From the NCBI RefSeq assembly GCF_009739465.1, contig NZ_WHOM01000033.1, forward strand, positions 239,085-303,084: DNA of 64,000 bases, given 5' to 3'. The DNA is from Streptomyces apocyni (GTDB lineage: Bacteria; Actinomycetota; Actinomycetes; Streptomycetales; Streptomycetaceae). Below the pieces are notes generated by a model. It made no database searches. It saw only the letters and a list, made by a program, of their open reading frames with translations, and was not told the origin of the DNA. The translations under genes and the position numbers were made by a program. Shown in pieces: positions 27,646-36,961 of this stretch (position 1 is its first letter; each line of letters opens with the position of its first letter).

Positions 27646-29232
27646 TCAGTGCTTGGCGATCTCCCAGAAGCGGAAGACGGTGGACGCGTCGAGGCACCAC
27701 TCGAGCCCGGTGACGTTCTCGCCGACGGCCGCGTACTGCTTGCCCTGCCAGATTGGGATGATGGGCAGTTCCTTGGCCACGGTGTCCTGCAGCTCGCCGT
27801 ACTGCTTCTCGGTGGCGGAGCGCTCGGTGAGGGCGGAGGTGGCCGGGATGATGCGGTCGGTGATCGACTTGTTGGTGTAGTTGTTCAGCAGGACGTTGTC
27901 GTCGCCGAAGAACGGCTGGGTGAAGTTGTCGGGGTCCGGGTAGTCCGGAATCCAGCCCTTCACGTAGACGCCGTACTTTCCTGCCTCGATGGCTTTGTTG
28001 TACTCGTCGAGCGGCGCGGACTTCACGTCGGCGTCGAACAGGCCGCTGTCGTTGAGCTGCTTGGCGATGGCCTTGAACTGCTCGACGGTGGCGGGGCCGT
28101 AACGGGTCGGGGTGGCCCAGAGGGTGAGCTTGACCTTGTCGTGGATGCCGTCGTCGCTGAGTGCCTTGGCGGCCTTGTCGCGCTGGGGGCGGCCGCCGTA
28201 GGTGTCGAAGAAGGCCGTGTTGTGGCCGGTGATGCCGGCCGGGACGATCGAGTACAGGGGCGCGGCGGTGCCGCGGTAGACCTCGGCGAGTACGGCTTCG
28301 CGGTCGATGAGGTAGGCCATGGCCTTGCGGACGCCGAGCTTTCCGGCGACCGGGTCGTTCATGTTGAAGACCAGGTGCTGGACCTCGGCGCTGGAGCCCT
28401 CGACGATGTCGATATTCGACTCTTTGCCGCTGGTGCCCTCTTCGATGGCCGCGATGTCCTCGGCGGCGAGTCCGCGGTAGGCGACGTGCACCTTGCCGTC
28501 CAGCAGTTCGCTCTTGAGCTGCTTCTGGTCGCCCGCGTAGAACTTCAGGGTCACCCCGGAGTTCTTGGCCTGGGCGGTGCCCTGGTACTTGCCGTTGACC
28601 TTGAAGACCGCTTCCTTCTTGCCGAAGGAGTCCAGTGCGTACGGCCCGGAGCCGACGGCCTGGCCGTCGGTGCGCAGCTTGTCGAAGTCGTAGCTGCGGT
28701 GGTCCACGATCGAGCCCGCGCCAGAGGCGATCTTGCTGGGGAAGGTGGCGTCGGGCACCTTCAGCTTGAAGACGACGGTCTTGGCGTCGGGTGTCTCGAT
28801 GCGGTCGATGGAGGTGAGCATGACGGCCGGGCCGTTGTCGTCGTTGATGTTCCGGGTGCGGTCGAAGGAGTACTTGACGTCCTTCGAGGTGAGGGAGTTG
28901 CCGTTGCTGAACTCCAGCCCGTCACGCAGGGTGCATTCGAAGACCTTGGTCTGGGCGTCGGTGAATCCGCACTGCTTGGCGGCCTCGGGTTCGGGTGTGG
29001 TGCCGCCCTTGGGGAAGCTCAGCAACGACTGGAAGACGTTGTTGAACAGCAGCCACGAACCTGGGTCGTAGCCCGCCGCCGGGTCGACGGACTGGACTTC
29101 GTCGGACATCCCGACGACCACGGCGTCGCCTGAGCCCGCGGAATCGCCCTGCTCACTGCCGCAGCCGGTGAGCAGTCCGGCGGCGAGCCCCGTAGCGAGC
29201 AGGGAGGCCGGCCACTGGATGTGCTTCTTCAC
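27646..29232 (-). CDS. Family 5 peptide/nickel ABC transporter substrate-binding lipoprotein (copy 1)
   Basis: A 528-residue extracellular solute-binding protein of SBP family 5. The signal peptide ends in lipobox LLTGC (Cys24), after which it is lipid-anchored outside the membrane. The body follows the oligopeptide-binding layout: DPAAGYDPGSW, CTLRDGLEFSNG, GVRKAMAYLIDRE, YVKGWIPDYPDPDNF. The GTG at 29232 is preceded by AAGGAA. It is clearly paralogous to the next gene upstream. No permease or ATPase genes are adjacent, so it must work with components encoded elsewhere. The ligand is unknown. Confidence 0.9.
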   Translation of the reverse strand: MKKHIQWPASLLATGLAAGLLTGCGSEQGDSAGSGDAVVVGMSDEVQSVDPAAGYDPGSWLLFNNVFQSLLSFPKGGTTPEPEAAKQCGFTDAQTKVFECTLRDGLEFSNGNSLTSKDVKYSFDRTRNINDDNGPAVMLTSIDRIETPDAKTVVFKLKVPDATFPSKIASGAGSIVDHRSYDFDKLRTDGQAVGSGPYALDSFGKKEAVFKVNGKYQGTAQAKNSGVTLKFYAGDQKQLKSELLDGKVHVAYRGLAAEDIAAIEEGTSGKESNIDIVEGSSAEVQHLVFNMNDPVAGKLGVRKAMAYLIDREAVLAEVYRGTAAPLYSIVPAGITGHNTAFFDTYGGRPQRDKAAKALSDDGIHDKVKLTLWATPTRYGPATVEQFKAIAKQLNDSGLFDADVKSAPLDEYNKAIEAGKYGVYVKGWIPDYPDPDNFTQPFFGDDNVLLNNYTNKSITDRIIPATSALTERSATEKQYGELQDTVAKELPIIPIWQGKQYAAVGENVTGLEWCLDASTVFRFWEIAKH

Positions 29233-29243
29233 GTTGTTCCTTG

Positions 29244-29312
29244 TTCCGTTGGTACTTGGTACTTGCGTTCTTGCGTGCTTGCGTGCCTGGTACGTGCGTA
29301 CGTGTGTGCTGG
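29244..29312. repeat. Clustered short tandem repeats between the two SBP genes
   Basis: Two copies of GGTACTT are followed by three 8-bp units TTGCGT(T/G)C at 29263-29286, then GTACGTGCGTACGTGTGTG. This occupies most of the 98-bp gap and includes the leader of the downstream gene. Confidence 0.6.
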
Positions 29313-29330
29313 AGGGCCGGGAAGCGGGCA

Positions 29331-30929
29331 TTACTTGCCTACGCCACGGCCGAGTTCCCACAGTTGGAGGTTGGAGGACGAGTTGAGGGCCCATTCCACG
29401 CCCGTGACGTTGTCCCGCGCGGCGACGTACTGCTTGCCCTGCCACAGCGGCAGCACGGGAACGTCCCGGGCCACGATGTCCTGGATCTTCTCGATGCTGT
29501 CGGCCGCGGTGATCCGGTCCGCCTCACGGCGCGACTGGGGGATGTGCTGCTTGCGGATGGCCTGGTTCACGTAGGGCGAGTGGAGGAAGTTGTCCTCGTC
29601 CAGGAAGGGTGCGAGGAAATTGTCGGCGTCGGGGAAGTCGGGGAACCAGCCCATGCCGAACACGGGGAGTTCGCGGTCTCGCTGGGCGGCGCGGTAGGTG
29701 TCCCACGCGGTGCCCTTGATGGTGACGTCGAACAGGCCGCTGTCGTTGAGCTGCGCGCGCAGCATCTCGAACTCGCCCTTGGTGGCGGGCCCGTAGTGGT
29801 CGGTGGTGTAGTGCAGGGTGAGCTTGGCGGGGGTTGGCACATCGGCCTTGGCGAGCGTGGCACGGGCGTCGTCGACGCTGGGCTTGCCGTACGTGTTGAG
29901 GAACGCGTTGGTGTGCCCGATGACGGTGGCGGGGACGAGCGAGTAGAGCGGTTCCGCGGTGGTGCCGTAGACCTTGGAGACGAGCTTCTCGCGGTCGATG
30001 ACCTGGGCCATGGCCTGCCGTACGGCCTTGCTTCGCACGCTCGGGGCAGTGGTGTCGAAGGCGAGGTAGCGGATTTCGAGGCCGGCCATCTCGACGAGGT
30101 CGATGTCGCCGCCGGATTCCTTGGACAGTTGCTCGATCTGCTCGGGCGACATGGTGCGGGTCATCAGGTCGATGCCGCCGTCCTTGAGCGCCTTGCCCAT
30201 GGCGTCGGTGTCGGCGAAGGAACGCAGCTCGATCTTGTCGCTCTTCGTCTTCAACGCCCCCTTGTAGTGGGGGTTCTTGGTGAAGACGGCCTTGACGAGT
30301 TCGTCGCCCTTGACCTCGGCTTTGAGGGAGTACGGTCCGGAGCCGTCCACGCTGAAGCCTTCGCGGAGCTTCTTCGCGTCGTAGGCCTTGGGGTTGACGA
30401 TGCCCGCGGCCGGGGTGGCGAGTTTCTGCGGGAAGGTGGCGTCCGGCTCCTCGAGGTGGAAGATGACCTTGCGGTCGCCCTGGACCTCGATGGTGTCGAT
30501 GCCGGCGAGGAGGTTGAGCGGGCCGTTCTCGTCCTTGATGGTCCGTACCCGGTCGATCGAGTACTTCACATGCTCGGCGCTGAGGCTGCTGCCGTCGGAG
30601 AACTTCAGCCCCTCGCGCAGGGTGCACTCGTAGCGCTCGCTGCCGGTGTCGGTGAAGCCGCACTGCTCGGCCGCCTCGGGTTCCGGCTCGCCGCCGCCGC
30701 GTGGCAGGTGCAGAAGGCTCTGGACGGTCTGGCGGAGGATGTTCCAGGAGCCCGCGTCGTAGGCGTAGGCCGGGTCGAAGAGTGCGGGAGCCTGCTTCGC
30801 GGAGAACCGGTCCGTGGTGCCGACGACGATCGCTCCGCCGCCCCCGCCACTGCCTGATCCACCGCAGGCAGCGAGCACGGGGGCGAGCAGACCGATGGCG
30901 GCCGACAGCGCCCATGTCCTTCGGTTCAT
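29331..30929 (-). CDS. Family 5 peptide/nickel ABC transporter substrate-binding lipoprotein (copy 2)
   Basis: A 532-residue lipoprotein with lipobox LAAC (Cys22), followed by a Gly/Ser-rich linker. It matches copy 1 through its length: FDPAYAYDAGSWNILRQTVQSLLHLP, CTLREGLKFSDGSSL, AVRQAMAQVIDREKL, FGMGWFPDFPDADNFLAPF. It precedes copy 1 by 98 nt on the same strand, so the two are probably a recent tandem duplication expressed together. The ATG at 30929 lies in a ~420-bp upstream region. The substrate is probably a peptide. Confidence 0.9.
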   Translation of the reverse strand: MNRRTWALSAAIGLLAPVLAACGGSGSGGGGGAIVVGTTDRFSAKQAPALFDPAYAYDAGSWNILRQTVQSLLHLPRGGGEPEPEAAEQCGFTDTGSERYECTLREGLKFSDGSSLSAEHVKYSIDRVRTIKDENGPLNLLAGIDTIEVQGDRKVIFHLEEPDATFPQKLATPAAGIVNPKAYDAKKLREGFSVDGSGPYSLKAEVKGDELVKAVFTKNPHYKGALKTKSDKIELRSFADTDAMGKALKDGGIDLMTRTMSPEQIEQLSKESGGDIDLVEMAGLEIRYLAFDTTAPSVRSKAVRQAMAQVIDREKLVSKVYGTTAEPLYSLVPATVIGHTNAFLNTYGKPSVDDARATLAKADVPTPAKLTLHYTTDHYGPATKGEFEMLRAQLNDSGLFDVTIKGTAWDTYRAAQRDRELPVFGMGWFPDFPDADNFLAPFLDEDNFLHSPYVNQAIRKQHIPQSRREADRITAADSIEKIQDIVARDVPVLPLWQGKQYVAARDNVTGVEWALNSSSNLQLWELGRGVGK

Positions 30930-31351
30930 TCTCGAAGCTCTCCAGCGTTGGTTCCCGTGTTCCCGGCAACTGGGGTGTGTTGCCAGATCACGGGAGTTAC
31001 GTCGATGTTCTCGACCACGAGATTAGTCCGCGGCGCCAGGGCAACTGGAGGGTCCCGGAGTTGGACGGTAATCACGCAGCGGCACGGACGCGCGACGCAC
31101 CGATATCCGAACAGTGGAATGTTTCGTGCACCTGACTATCAATCGGGACACAAGGGCACGCCAGGTCACGCATTTCGGGCAGCCTCAGCACACGGCCTGA
31201 GCCGTGTCGACGTCGGACCACGTGAGAAAGGTCACGCATTCAACTGAAGTACCGTGCATCGGAATTCAGCCATCCGATGCATCACGGAAAAGGCACGGGC
31301 TGACGCTCTTCGCTTCCCTCGGCATTCACCGGAACACGCTCGGTGTGCGGA
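30930..31351. other. 422-bp non-coding region upstream of the SBP pair
   Basis: No gene recognised. It holds an inverted repeat GGCAAC-8 nt-GTTGCC (30965-30984), a 7-bp palindrome ACACGGC-CTGA-GCCGTGT (31190-31207) and a 12-bp direct repeat AGGTCACGCATT at 31163-31174 and 31229-31240. It is locally less G+C rich than the flanking genes. It probably carries the promoter and operators of the SBP pair. Confidence 0.6.
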
Positions 31352-32092
31352 TCAGTTCATTCCTGCCATCAGGCTCCGCAGAAAGGGAAGGTCAACGTCC
31401 TCCAGCGAGTCGACCACCGTACGGCCCGCCGCTGGTGGGATGGGTGCGACGGACGGCACCGCCACCACCCGGCAGCCGGCCGCCTCCGCGGACGCGACTC
31501 CGGTCGCGGTGTCCTCGATGACGGCGCAGCGGCCCGGCTTGGCGCCAAGGCCCGCCGCCGCGAGGAGATACGGGTCCGGGTGGGGCTTCGTACGCGACAC
31601 CTCGTCGCCCGCGATGCTCAGGGCGAAGTGCTGCGGGCCGAGCGACTCCAGTACCCGGTCGATGATGCGGCGATGGGAGGCGGAGACCAGGGCGGCCGGG
31701 ACGTTGTGCGCGGCCAGCTGGGTCAGCAGGCGGGAGGCGCCGGGCATCAGCGGCAGGGAGTGGCTGATGCGCTGCTCGAAGGTGTCGTTGAGCAGCACCG
31801 TCAGTTCGGTGAGGGTGATGTCGGCTCCGGTGGCCTCGATCAGGAAGCCCGCGCTGCGGGTCATCGGGCCGCCGACGACGACGTGCCGCCAGGAGGCGTC
31901 CAGGGTGTGGCCCAGTTGGGCGAAGGCCTCGACCTCGGCGTCCCACCAGAAGCCCTCGGTGTCCACGAGGGTGCCGTCCATGTCGAGCAGCACGGCCTGG
32001 AGGGCGGAGCCGTCGGTCAGCGAGGTCTCCACCGCTCGAACAGAGTTGCGAGTCTGGGACTGCGTGCCGACTGCGGGGACCGTACTCGTCAT
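31352..32092 (-). CDS. HAD-family hydrolase (phosphatase/phosphomutase-like)
   Basis: A 246-residue HAD hydrolase of subfamily I: motif I LLDMDGTLVDTE (nucleophile Asp), a helical cap domain, motif II LVSASH, Lys in SRTKPHPDPYLLAA and motif IV VIEDTATGVASAEAAG. The family includes phosphoglycolate phosphatase and beta-phosphoglucomutase-like enzymes; the substrate is not predictable. The ATG at 32092 follows GGAGGTG. It lies downstream of metH on the same strand but is separated by a terminator. Confidence 0.88.
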   Translation of the reverse strand: MTSTVPAVGTQSQTRNSVRAVETSLTDGSALQAVLLDMDGTLVDTEGFWWDAEVEAFAQLGHTLDASWRHVVVGGPMTRSAGFLIEATGADITLTELTVLLNDTFEQRISHSLPLMPGASRLLTQLAAHNVPAALVSASHRRIIDRVLESLGPQHFALSIAGDEVSRTKPHPDPYLLAAAGLGAKPGRCAVIEDTATGVASAEAAGCRVVAVPSVAPIPPAAGRTVVDSLEDVDLPFLRSLMAGMN

Positions 32093-32117
32093 CCGCGCAC
32101 CTCCATGAGGGACGAGA

Positions 32118-32169
32118 AGGCCGGCCACCTTTCCCGGCGGGGAGTTCCCTGGGGAAAGACGACCGGCCT
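32118..32169 (-). terminator. Terminator after metH
   Basis: A long imperfect hairpin: AGGCCGG...CTTTCCC pairs with GGGAAAG...CCGGCCT, 57 nt after the metH stop codon on the minus strand. Confidence 0.65.
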
Positions 32170-32225
32170 GCACTGGACCTACCAGTGTACGACGCGTCGC
32201 TCGATGGCGCCTCGCGACAAGGTTC

Positions 32226-35200
32226 TCAGCGGGCGTTGAAGTACTTGGCTTCCGGGTGGTGGATGACGATGGCGTCGGTGGACTGCTCGGGGTGGAGCTG
32301 GAACTCCTCGGAGAGCTGGACGCCGATCCGCTCGGGTTCGAGGAGCTCGGCGATCTTCGCGCGGTCCTCGAGGTCCGGGCAGGCGCCGTAGCCGAGGGAG
32401 AAGCGCGCGCCGCGGTACCGGAGCGCGAACATGTCCTCCATCTCGGCGGGGTCCTCCCCCGCGAAGCCGAGTTCGCTGCGGACGCGGGCGTGCCAGTACT
32501 CGGCCAGGGCTTCGGCCAACTGGACGGACAGGCCGTGCAGTTCGAGGTAGTCGCGGTAGGCGTTGGCTTCGAAGAGTTCGGCGGTGGACTCTCCGATCTT
32601 CGAGCCTACGGTGACGACCTGGAGCCCTACGACATCGGTCTCGCCGGATTCCTCGGGGCGGAAGAAGTCGGCCAGGCACAGGTGGCGGCCACGGCGTTGG
32701 CGGGGGAACGTGAAGCGGGTCCGTTCGCCGCCCTTCTCGTCGAGGATGATGAGGTCGTCGCCCTTGGAGACGCACGGGAAGTAGCCGTGCACGACGGCCG
32801 CTTCCAGCATGTTCTCGGTGTGCAGCTTGTCCAGCCAGCCGCGCAGCCGGGGACGTCCCTCGGTCTCGACGAGCTCCTCGTAGGTCGGGCCGTCGCCGGT
32901 GCGGGCCTGCTTCAGGCCCCATTGGCCCTTGAACAGCGCGCCCTCGTCGAGCCAGGAGGCGTACTCCTTGAGCTGGATGCCCTTGATGACGCGGGTGCCG
33001 AAGAACGGCGGGGTGGGGACCGGGTTGTCGGTGGCCACATCGGAGCGGGCCGGGCCCTCCTGAGGGCGCTCCTCGGCTACGGCGGTGGCGGTGGCCTTGA
33101 CCCGGCGCTGCTTGAGGTCGGGCAGGGTCGCGCCGGGAACGCCGCGCTTGACCGCGATCAGCGCGTCCATCAGCCGCAGGCCCTCGAACGCGTCGCGGGC
33201 GTAGCGGACTTCGCCCTCGTAGATCTCGTGGAGGTCTTGTTCGACGTAGGCGCGGGTGAGGGCGGCGCCGCCGAGGATGACGGGGTAGTCGGCGGCCATC
33301 TGGCGCTGGTTGAGCTCCTGGAGGTTCTCCTTCATGATCACGGTGGACTTGACCAGCAGTCCGGACATGCCGATCACATCGGCCTTGTGTTCGGCGGCGG
33401 CGTCCAGGATCGCCGCGACGGGCTGCTTGATGCCCAGGTTGACCACGTTGTAGCCGTTGTTGGACAAGATGATGTCGACCAGGTTCTTGCCGATGTCGTG
33501 CACGTCACCGCGCACGGTGGCCAGCACGATGGTGCCCTTGCCCTCGGCGTCGCTCTTCTCCATGTGCGGTTCGAGGTGGGCGACCGCGCCCTTCATGACC
33601 TCGGCGGACTGGAGGACGAAGGGGAGCTGCATCTGGCCGGAGCCGAACAGCTCGCCGACGACCTTCATGCCTTCCAGGAGGGTGTCGTTGACGATGTCCA
33701 GGGCCGGGCGTTCGGTGAGCGCCTCGTCCAGGTCCTGGTGCAGGCCGTTCTTCTCGCCGTCGATGATGCGCCGCTTGAGGCGCTCGTCCAGCGGCAGGGC
33801 GGCCAGTTCCTCGGCCTTGCCCGCCTTCATCGACTTCATCGTGGCGCCCTCGAACAGCGCCATCAGCTTCTGCAGCGGGTCATAGCCCTCCGCGCGCCGG
33901 TCGTAGATCAGGTCCAGCGCGGTGGTGACCTGCTCGTCGTCGAACCGGGCGATCGGCAGGATCTTGGAGGCGTGCACGATCGCCGAGTCAAGACCGGCCT
34001 TCACGCACTCGTCCAGGAAGACGGAGTTCAGCAGGACGCGGGCGGCCGGGTTCAGGCCGAAGGAGATGTTGGACAGGCCCAGGGTGGTCTGCACCTGCGG
34101 GTGGCGGCGCTTGAGTTCCCGGATCGCCTCGATGGTGGCGATCCCGTCCTTGCGGGACTCCTCCTGGCCGGTGCAGATGGTGAAGGTGAGGCAGTCGATG
34201 AGAATGTCCGCCTCATGGATGCCCCAGTTCTGCGTCAGGTCGTCGATCAGCCGTTCGGCGATGGCGACCTTGTGCTCGACGGTGCGGGCCTGGCCCTCCT
34301 CGTCGATGGTCAGCGCGATCAGCGCGGCCCCGTGCTCCTGGGCCAGCGCGGTGACCTTCGCGAACCGCGACTCGGGCCCGTCGCCGTCCTCGTAGTTGAC
34401 GGAGTTGATGACGGCCCGGCCGCCGAGCTTCTCCAGCCCGGCCTGGATCACGTCGAGTTCGGTGGAGTCCAGCACGATCGGCAGCGTGGAGGCGGTCGCG
34501 AAGCGTCCGGCCAGCTCGGCCATGTCCGCGACGCCGTCCCGGCCGACGTAGTCGACGCACAGGTCGAGCATGTGGGCGCCCTCGCGGATCTGGTCCCGGG
34601 CCATCTCCACACAGTCGTCCCAGCGGGCCTCCAGCATGGCCTCACGGAACTTCTTCGACCCGTTCGCGTTCGTCCGCTCACCGATCGCCATGTACGCGGT
34701 GTCCTGGCGGAACGGCACCGTCTGATACAGCGACGCGGCCCCGGGCTCCGGGCGCGGGTCGCGCACCGACGGGCGCAGGTCCCGTACCCGCTCCACGACC
34801 TGCCGCAGATGCTCCGGCGTGGTGCCGCAGCAGCCGCCCACCAGCGACAGCCCGTACTCCCCGACGAAGGTCTCCTGCGCGTCGGCCAGCTCGGCGGCGG
34901 TCAGCGGGTAGTGCGCGCCGTTCTTGCCCAGCACCGGCAGCCCCGCGTTCGGCATGCAGGAGATCGGCACCCTCGAGTGCCGGGCGAGATAGCGCAGGTG
35001 CTCGCTCATCTCCGCCGGGCCGGTCGCGCAGTTCAGCCCGATCATGTCGATGCCCAGCGGCTCCAGCGCGGTCAGCGCCGCCCCGATCTCCGAGCCGAGC
35101 AGCATCGTCCCGGTCGTCTCCACCGTCACCGAACAGATCACCGGCAGACTCATCCCGGTCGCGTCCAGGGCGCGGCGGGCGCCCAGGATCGCGGCCTTGG

Positions 35201-35738
35201 TCTGCAGCAGGTCCTGCGTGGTCTCCACGAGCAGCGCGTCCGCGCCACCGGCGATCATGCCCTCGGCGTTGATCTGGTAGGCGTCGCGCAGGGCCGCGTA
35301 CGGGGCGTGTCCCAGCGTGGGCAGCTTGGTGCCCGGGCCCATCGAGCCCAGCACCCACCGCTGCTGCCCCGTCGAGGCGGTGAACTCGTCCGCCACCTCC
35401 CGCGCGATCCGCGCTCCCGACTCGGAGAGCTCGAAGTTCCGCTCCGTGATGTCGTACTCACTCAGCGCCGCGAAGTTCGCCCCGAAGGTGTTCGTCTCCA
35501 CACAGTCCACACCGACGGCGAAGTACTCCTCATGCACCGACCGCACAATGTCCGGCCGGGTGATGTTCAGTACCTCGTTGCAGCCCTCAAGCTGCTGGAA
35601 GTCGTCGAGCGTGGGGTCCTGTGCCTGGAGCATCGTGCCCATTGCGCCGTCCGCGACCACGACGCGCGAGGCGAGTGCCTCGCGTAGGGCGTCGGCGCGG
35701 GCCTGGCTGGAGGATGCGGGGGTCGGCAGCGTGGCCAT
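32226..35738 (-). CDS. metH: Cobalamin-dependent methionine synthase MetH
   Basis: A 1170-residue modular enzyme that transfers methyl from methyltetrahydrofolate to homocysteine via B12. Order: homocysteine domain (residues ~1-320, zinc Cys in LNCATG and GGCCGTTPEH), pterin-binding domain (~330-600, GERTNANGSKKF), B12 domain with the cobalt-ligand motif DVHDIGKNL (His747), and C-terminal AdoMet reactivation domain. The ATG at 35738 has GGGAG 7 nt upstream; an in-frame extension to 35945 is poor coding sequence. No cobalamin riboswitch was recognised in the leader. Confidence 0.96.
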   Translation of the reverse strand: MATLPTPASSSQARADALREALASRVVVADGAMGTMLQAQDPTLDDFQQLEGCNEVLNITRPDIVRSVHEEYFAVGVDCVETNTFGANFAALSEYDITERNFELSESGARIAREVADEFTASTGQQRWVLGSMGPGTKLPTLGHAPYAALRDAYQINAEGMIAGGADALLVETTQDLLQTKAAILGARRALDATGMSLPVICSVTVETTGTMLLGSEIGAALTALEPLGIDMIGLNCATGPAEMSEHLRYLARHSRVPISCMPNAGLPVLGKNGAHYPLTAAELADAQETFVGEYGLSLVGGCCGTTPEHLRQVVERVRDLRPSVRDPRPEPGAASLYQTVPFRQDTAYMAIGERTNANGSKKFREAMLEARWDDCVEMARDQIREGAHMLDLCVDYVGRDGVADMAELAGRFATASTLPIVLDSTELDVIQAGLEKLGGRAVINSVNYEDGDGPESRFAKVTALAQEHGAALIALTIDEEGQARTVEHKVAIAERLIDDLTQNWGIHEADILIDCLTFTICTGQEESRKDGIATIEAIRELKRRHPQVQTTLGLSNISFGLNPAARVLLNSVFLDECVKAGLDSAIVHASKILPIARFDDEQVTTALDLIYDRRAEGYDPLQKLMALFEGATMKSMKAGKAEELAALPLDERLKRRIIDGEKNGLHQDLDEALTERPALDIVNDTLLEGMKVVGELFGSGQMQLPFVLQSAEVMKGAVAHLEPHMEKSDAEGKGTIVLATVRGDVHDIGKNLVDIILSNNGYNVVNLGIKQPVAAILDAAAEHKADVIGMSGLLVKSTVIMKENLQELNQRQMAADYPVILGGAALTRAYVEQDLHEIYEGEVRYARDAFEGLRLMDALIAVKRGVPGATLPDLKQRRVKATATAVAEERPQEGPARSDVATDNPVPTPPFFGTRVIKGIQLKEYASWLDEGALFKGQWGLKQARTGDGPTYEELVETEGRPRLRGWLDKLHTENMLEAAVVHGYFPCVSKGDDLIILDEKGGERTRFTFPRQRRGRHLCLADFFRPEESGETDVVGLQVVTVGSKIGESTAELFEANAYRDYLELHGLSVQLAEALAEYWHARVRSELGFAGEDPAEMEDMFALRYRGARFSLGYGACPDLEDRAKIAELLEPERIGVQLSEEFQLHPEQSTDAIVIHHPEAKYFNAR

Positions 35739-35842
35739 GGATGTACTCCCTGGGATGCGACGGCTGTCGGCTTTGCACCCACCGGCAGGCGAGTGCACGC
35801 CGCCAGGGTATCCACGACCGGGGCTCCGATGGGAAGGGTGTC

Positions 35843-35871
35843 CACCGGGCGGGACGGCGTGCCGCCCGGTG
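35843..35871 (-). promoter_or_regulatory. Hairpin in the metH leader region
   Basis: A perfect 10-bp stem CACCGGGCGG/CCGCCCGGTG with a 9-nt loop, about 105 nt upstream of the metH start. No U-tract follows, so it may be a leader structure or the edge of an unrecognised control element. Confidence 0.45.
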
Positions 35872-35953
35872 ACCTGGTGGTCAGCGGGTGGGATCACGGC
35901 GCGTCTCTCGTGTAGAGATGTGTGCGCACCGCATGGCCGCACCATTAGGACAA

Positions 35954-35991
35954 GGTCGACATCGACCGATAGTGTTCAGCATTGCCGAACA
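35954..35991. promoter_or_regulatory. Candidate GylR operator before gylR
   Basis: Two palindromes lie side by side: GGTCGA-CA-TCGACC (35954-35967) and TGTTCAGC-ATT-GCCGAACA (35973-35991, one mismatch). GGTCGACAT and CATTG(C/T)CGAACA recur upstream of glpF at 36962-36979, pointing to a shared regulator. Confidence 0.65.
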
Positions 35992-36034
35992 ATGGAAGCG
36001 GCAGTAAACAAAGGGCAAAGGGGGCGCCGACCCG

Positions 36035-36799
36035 ATGGCGAAGAACATCCAGTCGCTCGAGCGGGCTGCGGCCATCCTGCGGCTGCTCGCGGGCGGTGAG
36101 CGACGCCTGGGCCTCTCCGATATCGCCTCGTCCCTGGATCTCGCCAAGGGTACGGCGCACGGGATTCTGCGCACCCTTCAGCACGAGGGTTTCGTGGAGC
36201 AGGACCCGCCGTCCGGACGCTATCAGCTGGGTGCCGAGCTGCTGCGGCTCGGCAACAGCTATCTGGACGTACACGAGCTGCGCGCCCGCGCGCTGGTGTG
36301 GACGGACGATCTGGCGCGCTCAAGCGGGGAGAGCGTCTATCTCGGGGTGCTGCACCAGCACGGCGTGCTGATCGTGCACCACGTCTTCCGGCCCGACGAC
36401 AGCCGCCAGGTGCTGGAGGTGGGAGCGATGCAGCCGTTGCATTCCACGGCGCTGGGCAAGGTGCTCTCGGCGTACGACCCGGTCGCGCACAGCGAGGTCG
36501 TGGAGGTCGAGCGGCCGAACCTCACCCCGCGTACGGTCAGCGGCCTGGCCGCCTTCGAGGAGGTGCTGGACCTGACCCGTGCTCGCGGCTGGGCCGCGGA
36601 CGTCGAGGAGACATGGGAAGGGGTCGCCTCGGTCGCGGCGCCGATCCATGACCGGCGGCGGATGCCTGTGGGCGCGGTCGGTATCACCGGGGCCGTGGAG
36701 CGGGTCTGTGTGGCCGGGGAGCTGCGGTCTGAGCTGGTGGCGGCGGTGCGCGACTGCGCGCGTTCCGTGTCGCGGGATCTGGGCGCGGGCCGGTTCTGA
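36035..36799 (+). CDS. gylR: IclR-family regulator of glycerol catabolism (GylR)
   Basis: A 254-residue IclR-type regulator: N-terminal winged helix (SLERAAAILRLLAGGERRLGLSDIASSLDLAKGTAHGILRTL, residues ~5-45), then the effector domain. It stands directly upstream of glpF-glpK-glpD, the gylR-gylCAB order known in Streptomyces, where GylR represses the operon until glycerol 3-phosphate accumulates. The ATG at 36035 lies shortly after AAAGGG. It is divergent from metH. Confidence 0.9.
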   Translation: MAKNIQSLERAAAILRLLAGGERRLGLSDIASSLDLAKGTAHGILRTLQHEGFVEQDPPSGRYQLGAELLRLGNSYLDVHELRARALVWTDDLARSSGESVYLGVLHQHGVLIVHHVFRPDDSRQVLEVGAMQPLHSTALGKVLSAYDPVAHSEVVEVERPNLTPRTVSGLAAFEEVLDLTRARGWAADVEETWEGVASVAAPIHDRRRMPVGAVGITGAVERVCVAGELRSELVAAVRDCARSVSRDLGAGRF

Positions 36800-36812
36800 G
36801 CGGGGCACGCTA

Positions 36813-36834
36813 GCGGCGCCTGCCCTGGCGCCGC
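36813..36834 (+). terminator. Hairpin after gylR
   Basis: A perfect 8-bp stem GCGGCGCC/GGCGCCGC with a 6-nt loop, 13 nt after the gylR stop codon. The rest of the 316-bp gap to glpF holds the glpF promoter and operator. Confidence 0.55.
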
Positions 36835-36961
36835 CGTCGCGGCGGCCCCGGCCCTCCCGGCACTCGCAGGGGTCCCTCGGATAACGATCGGGACTCTCGC
36901 CACAGAAGTCACACCGAAGTCTTGACGTCGCGTTAACCGTGGCGCAAAACTGCCGTTCATC

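Noticed and set aside
27496..29133. A 545-codon plus-strand frame overlapping the first binding protein
   Set aside because: Antisense to a clear lipoprotein gene and crosses a strong terminator at 27589-27633.
32256..35687. A 1143-codon open frame on the plus strand opposite metH
   Set aside because: It is the reverse complement of a well-supported MetH frame. High G+C leaves few stops, and the translation is rich in Gly/Leu/Val/Gln with no family motif.
35739..36034. Cobalamin riboswitch before metH
   Set aside because: No B12-box-like sequence or expected core found by eye; only a simple hairpin.
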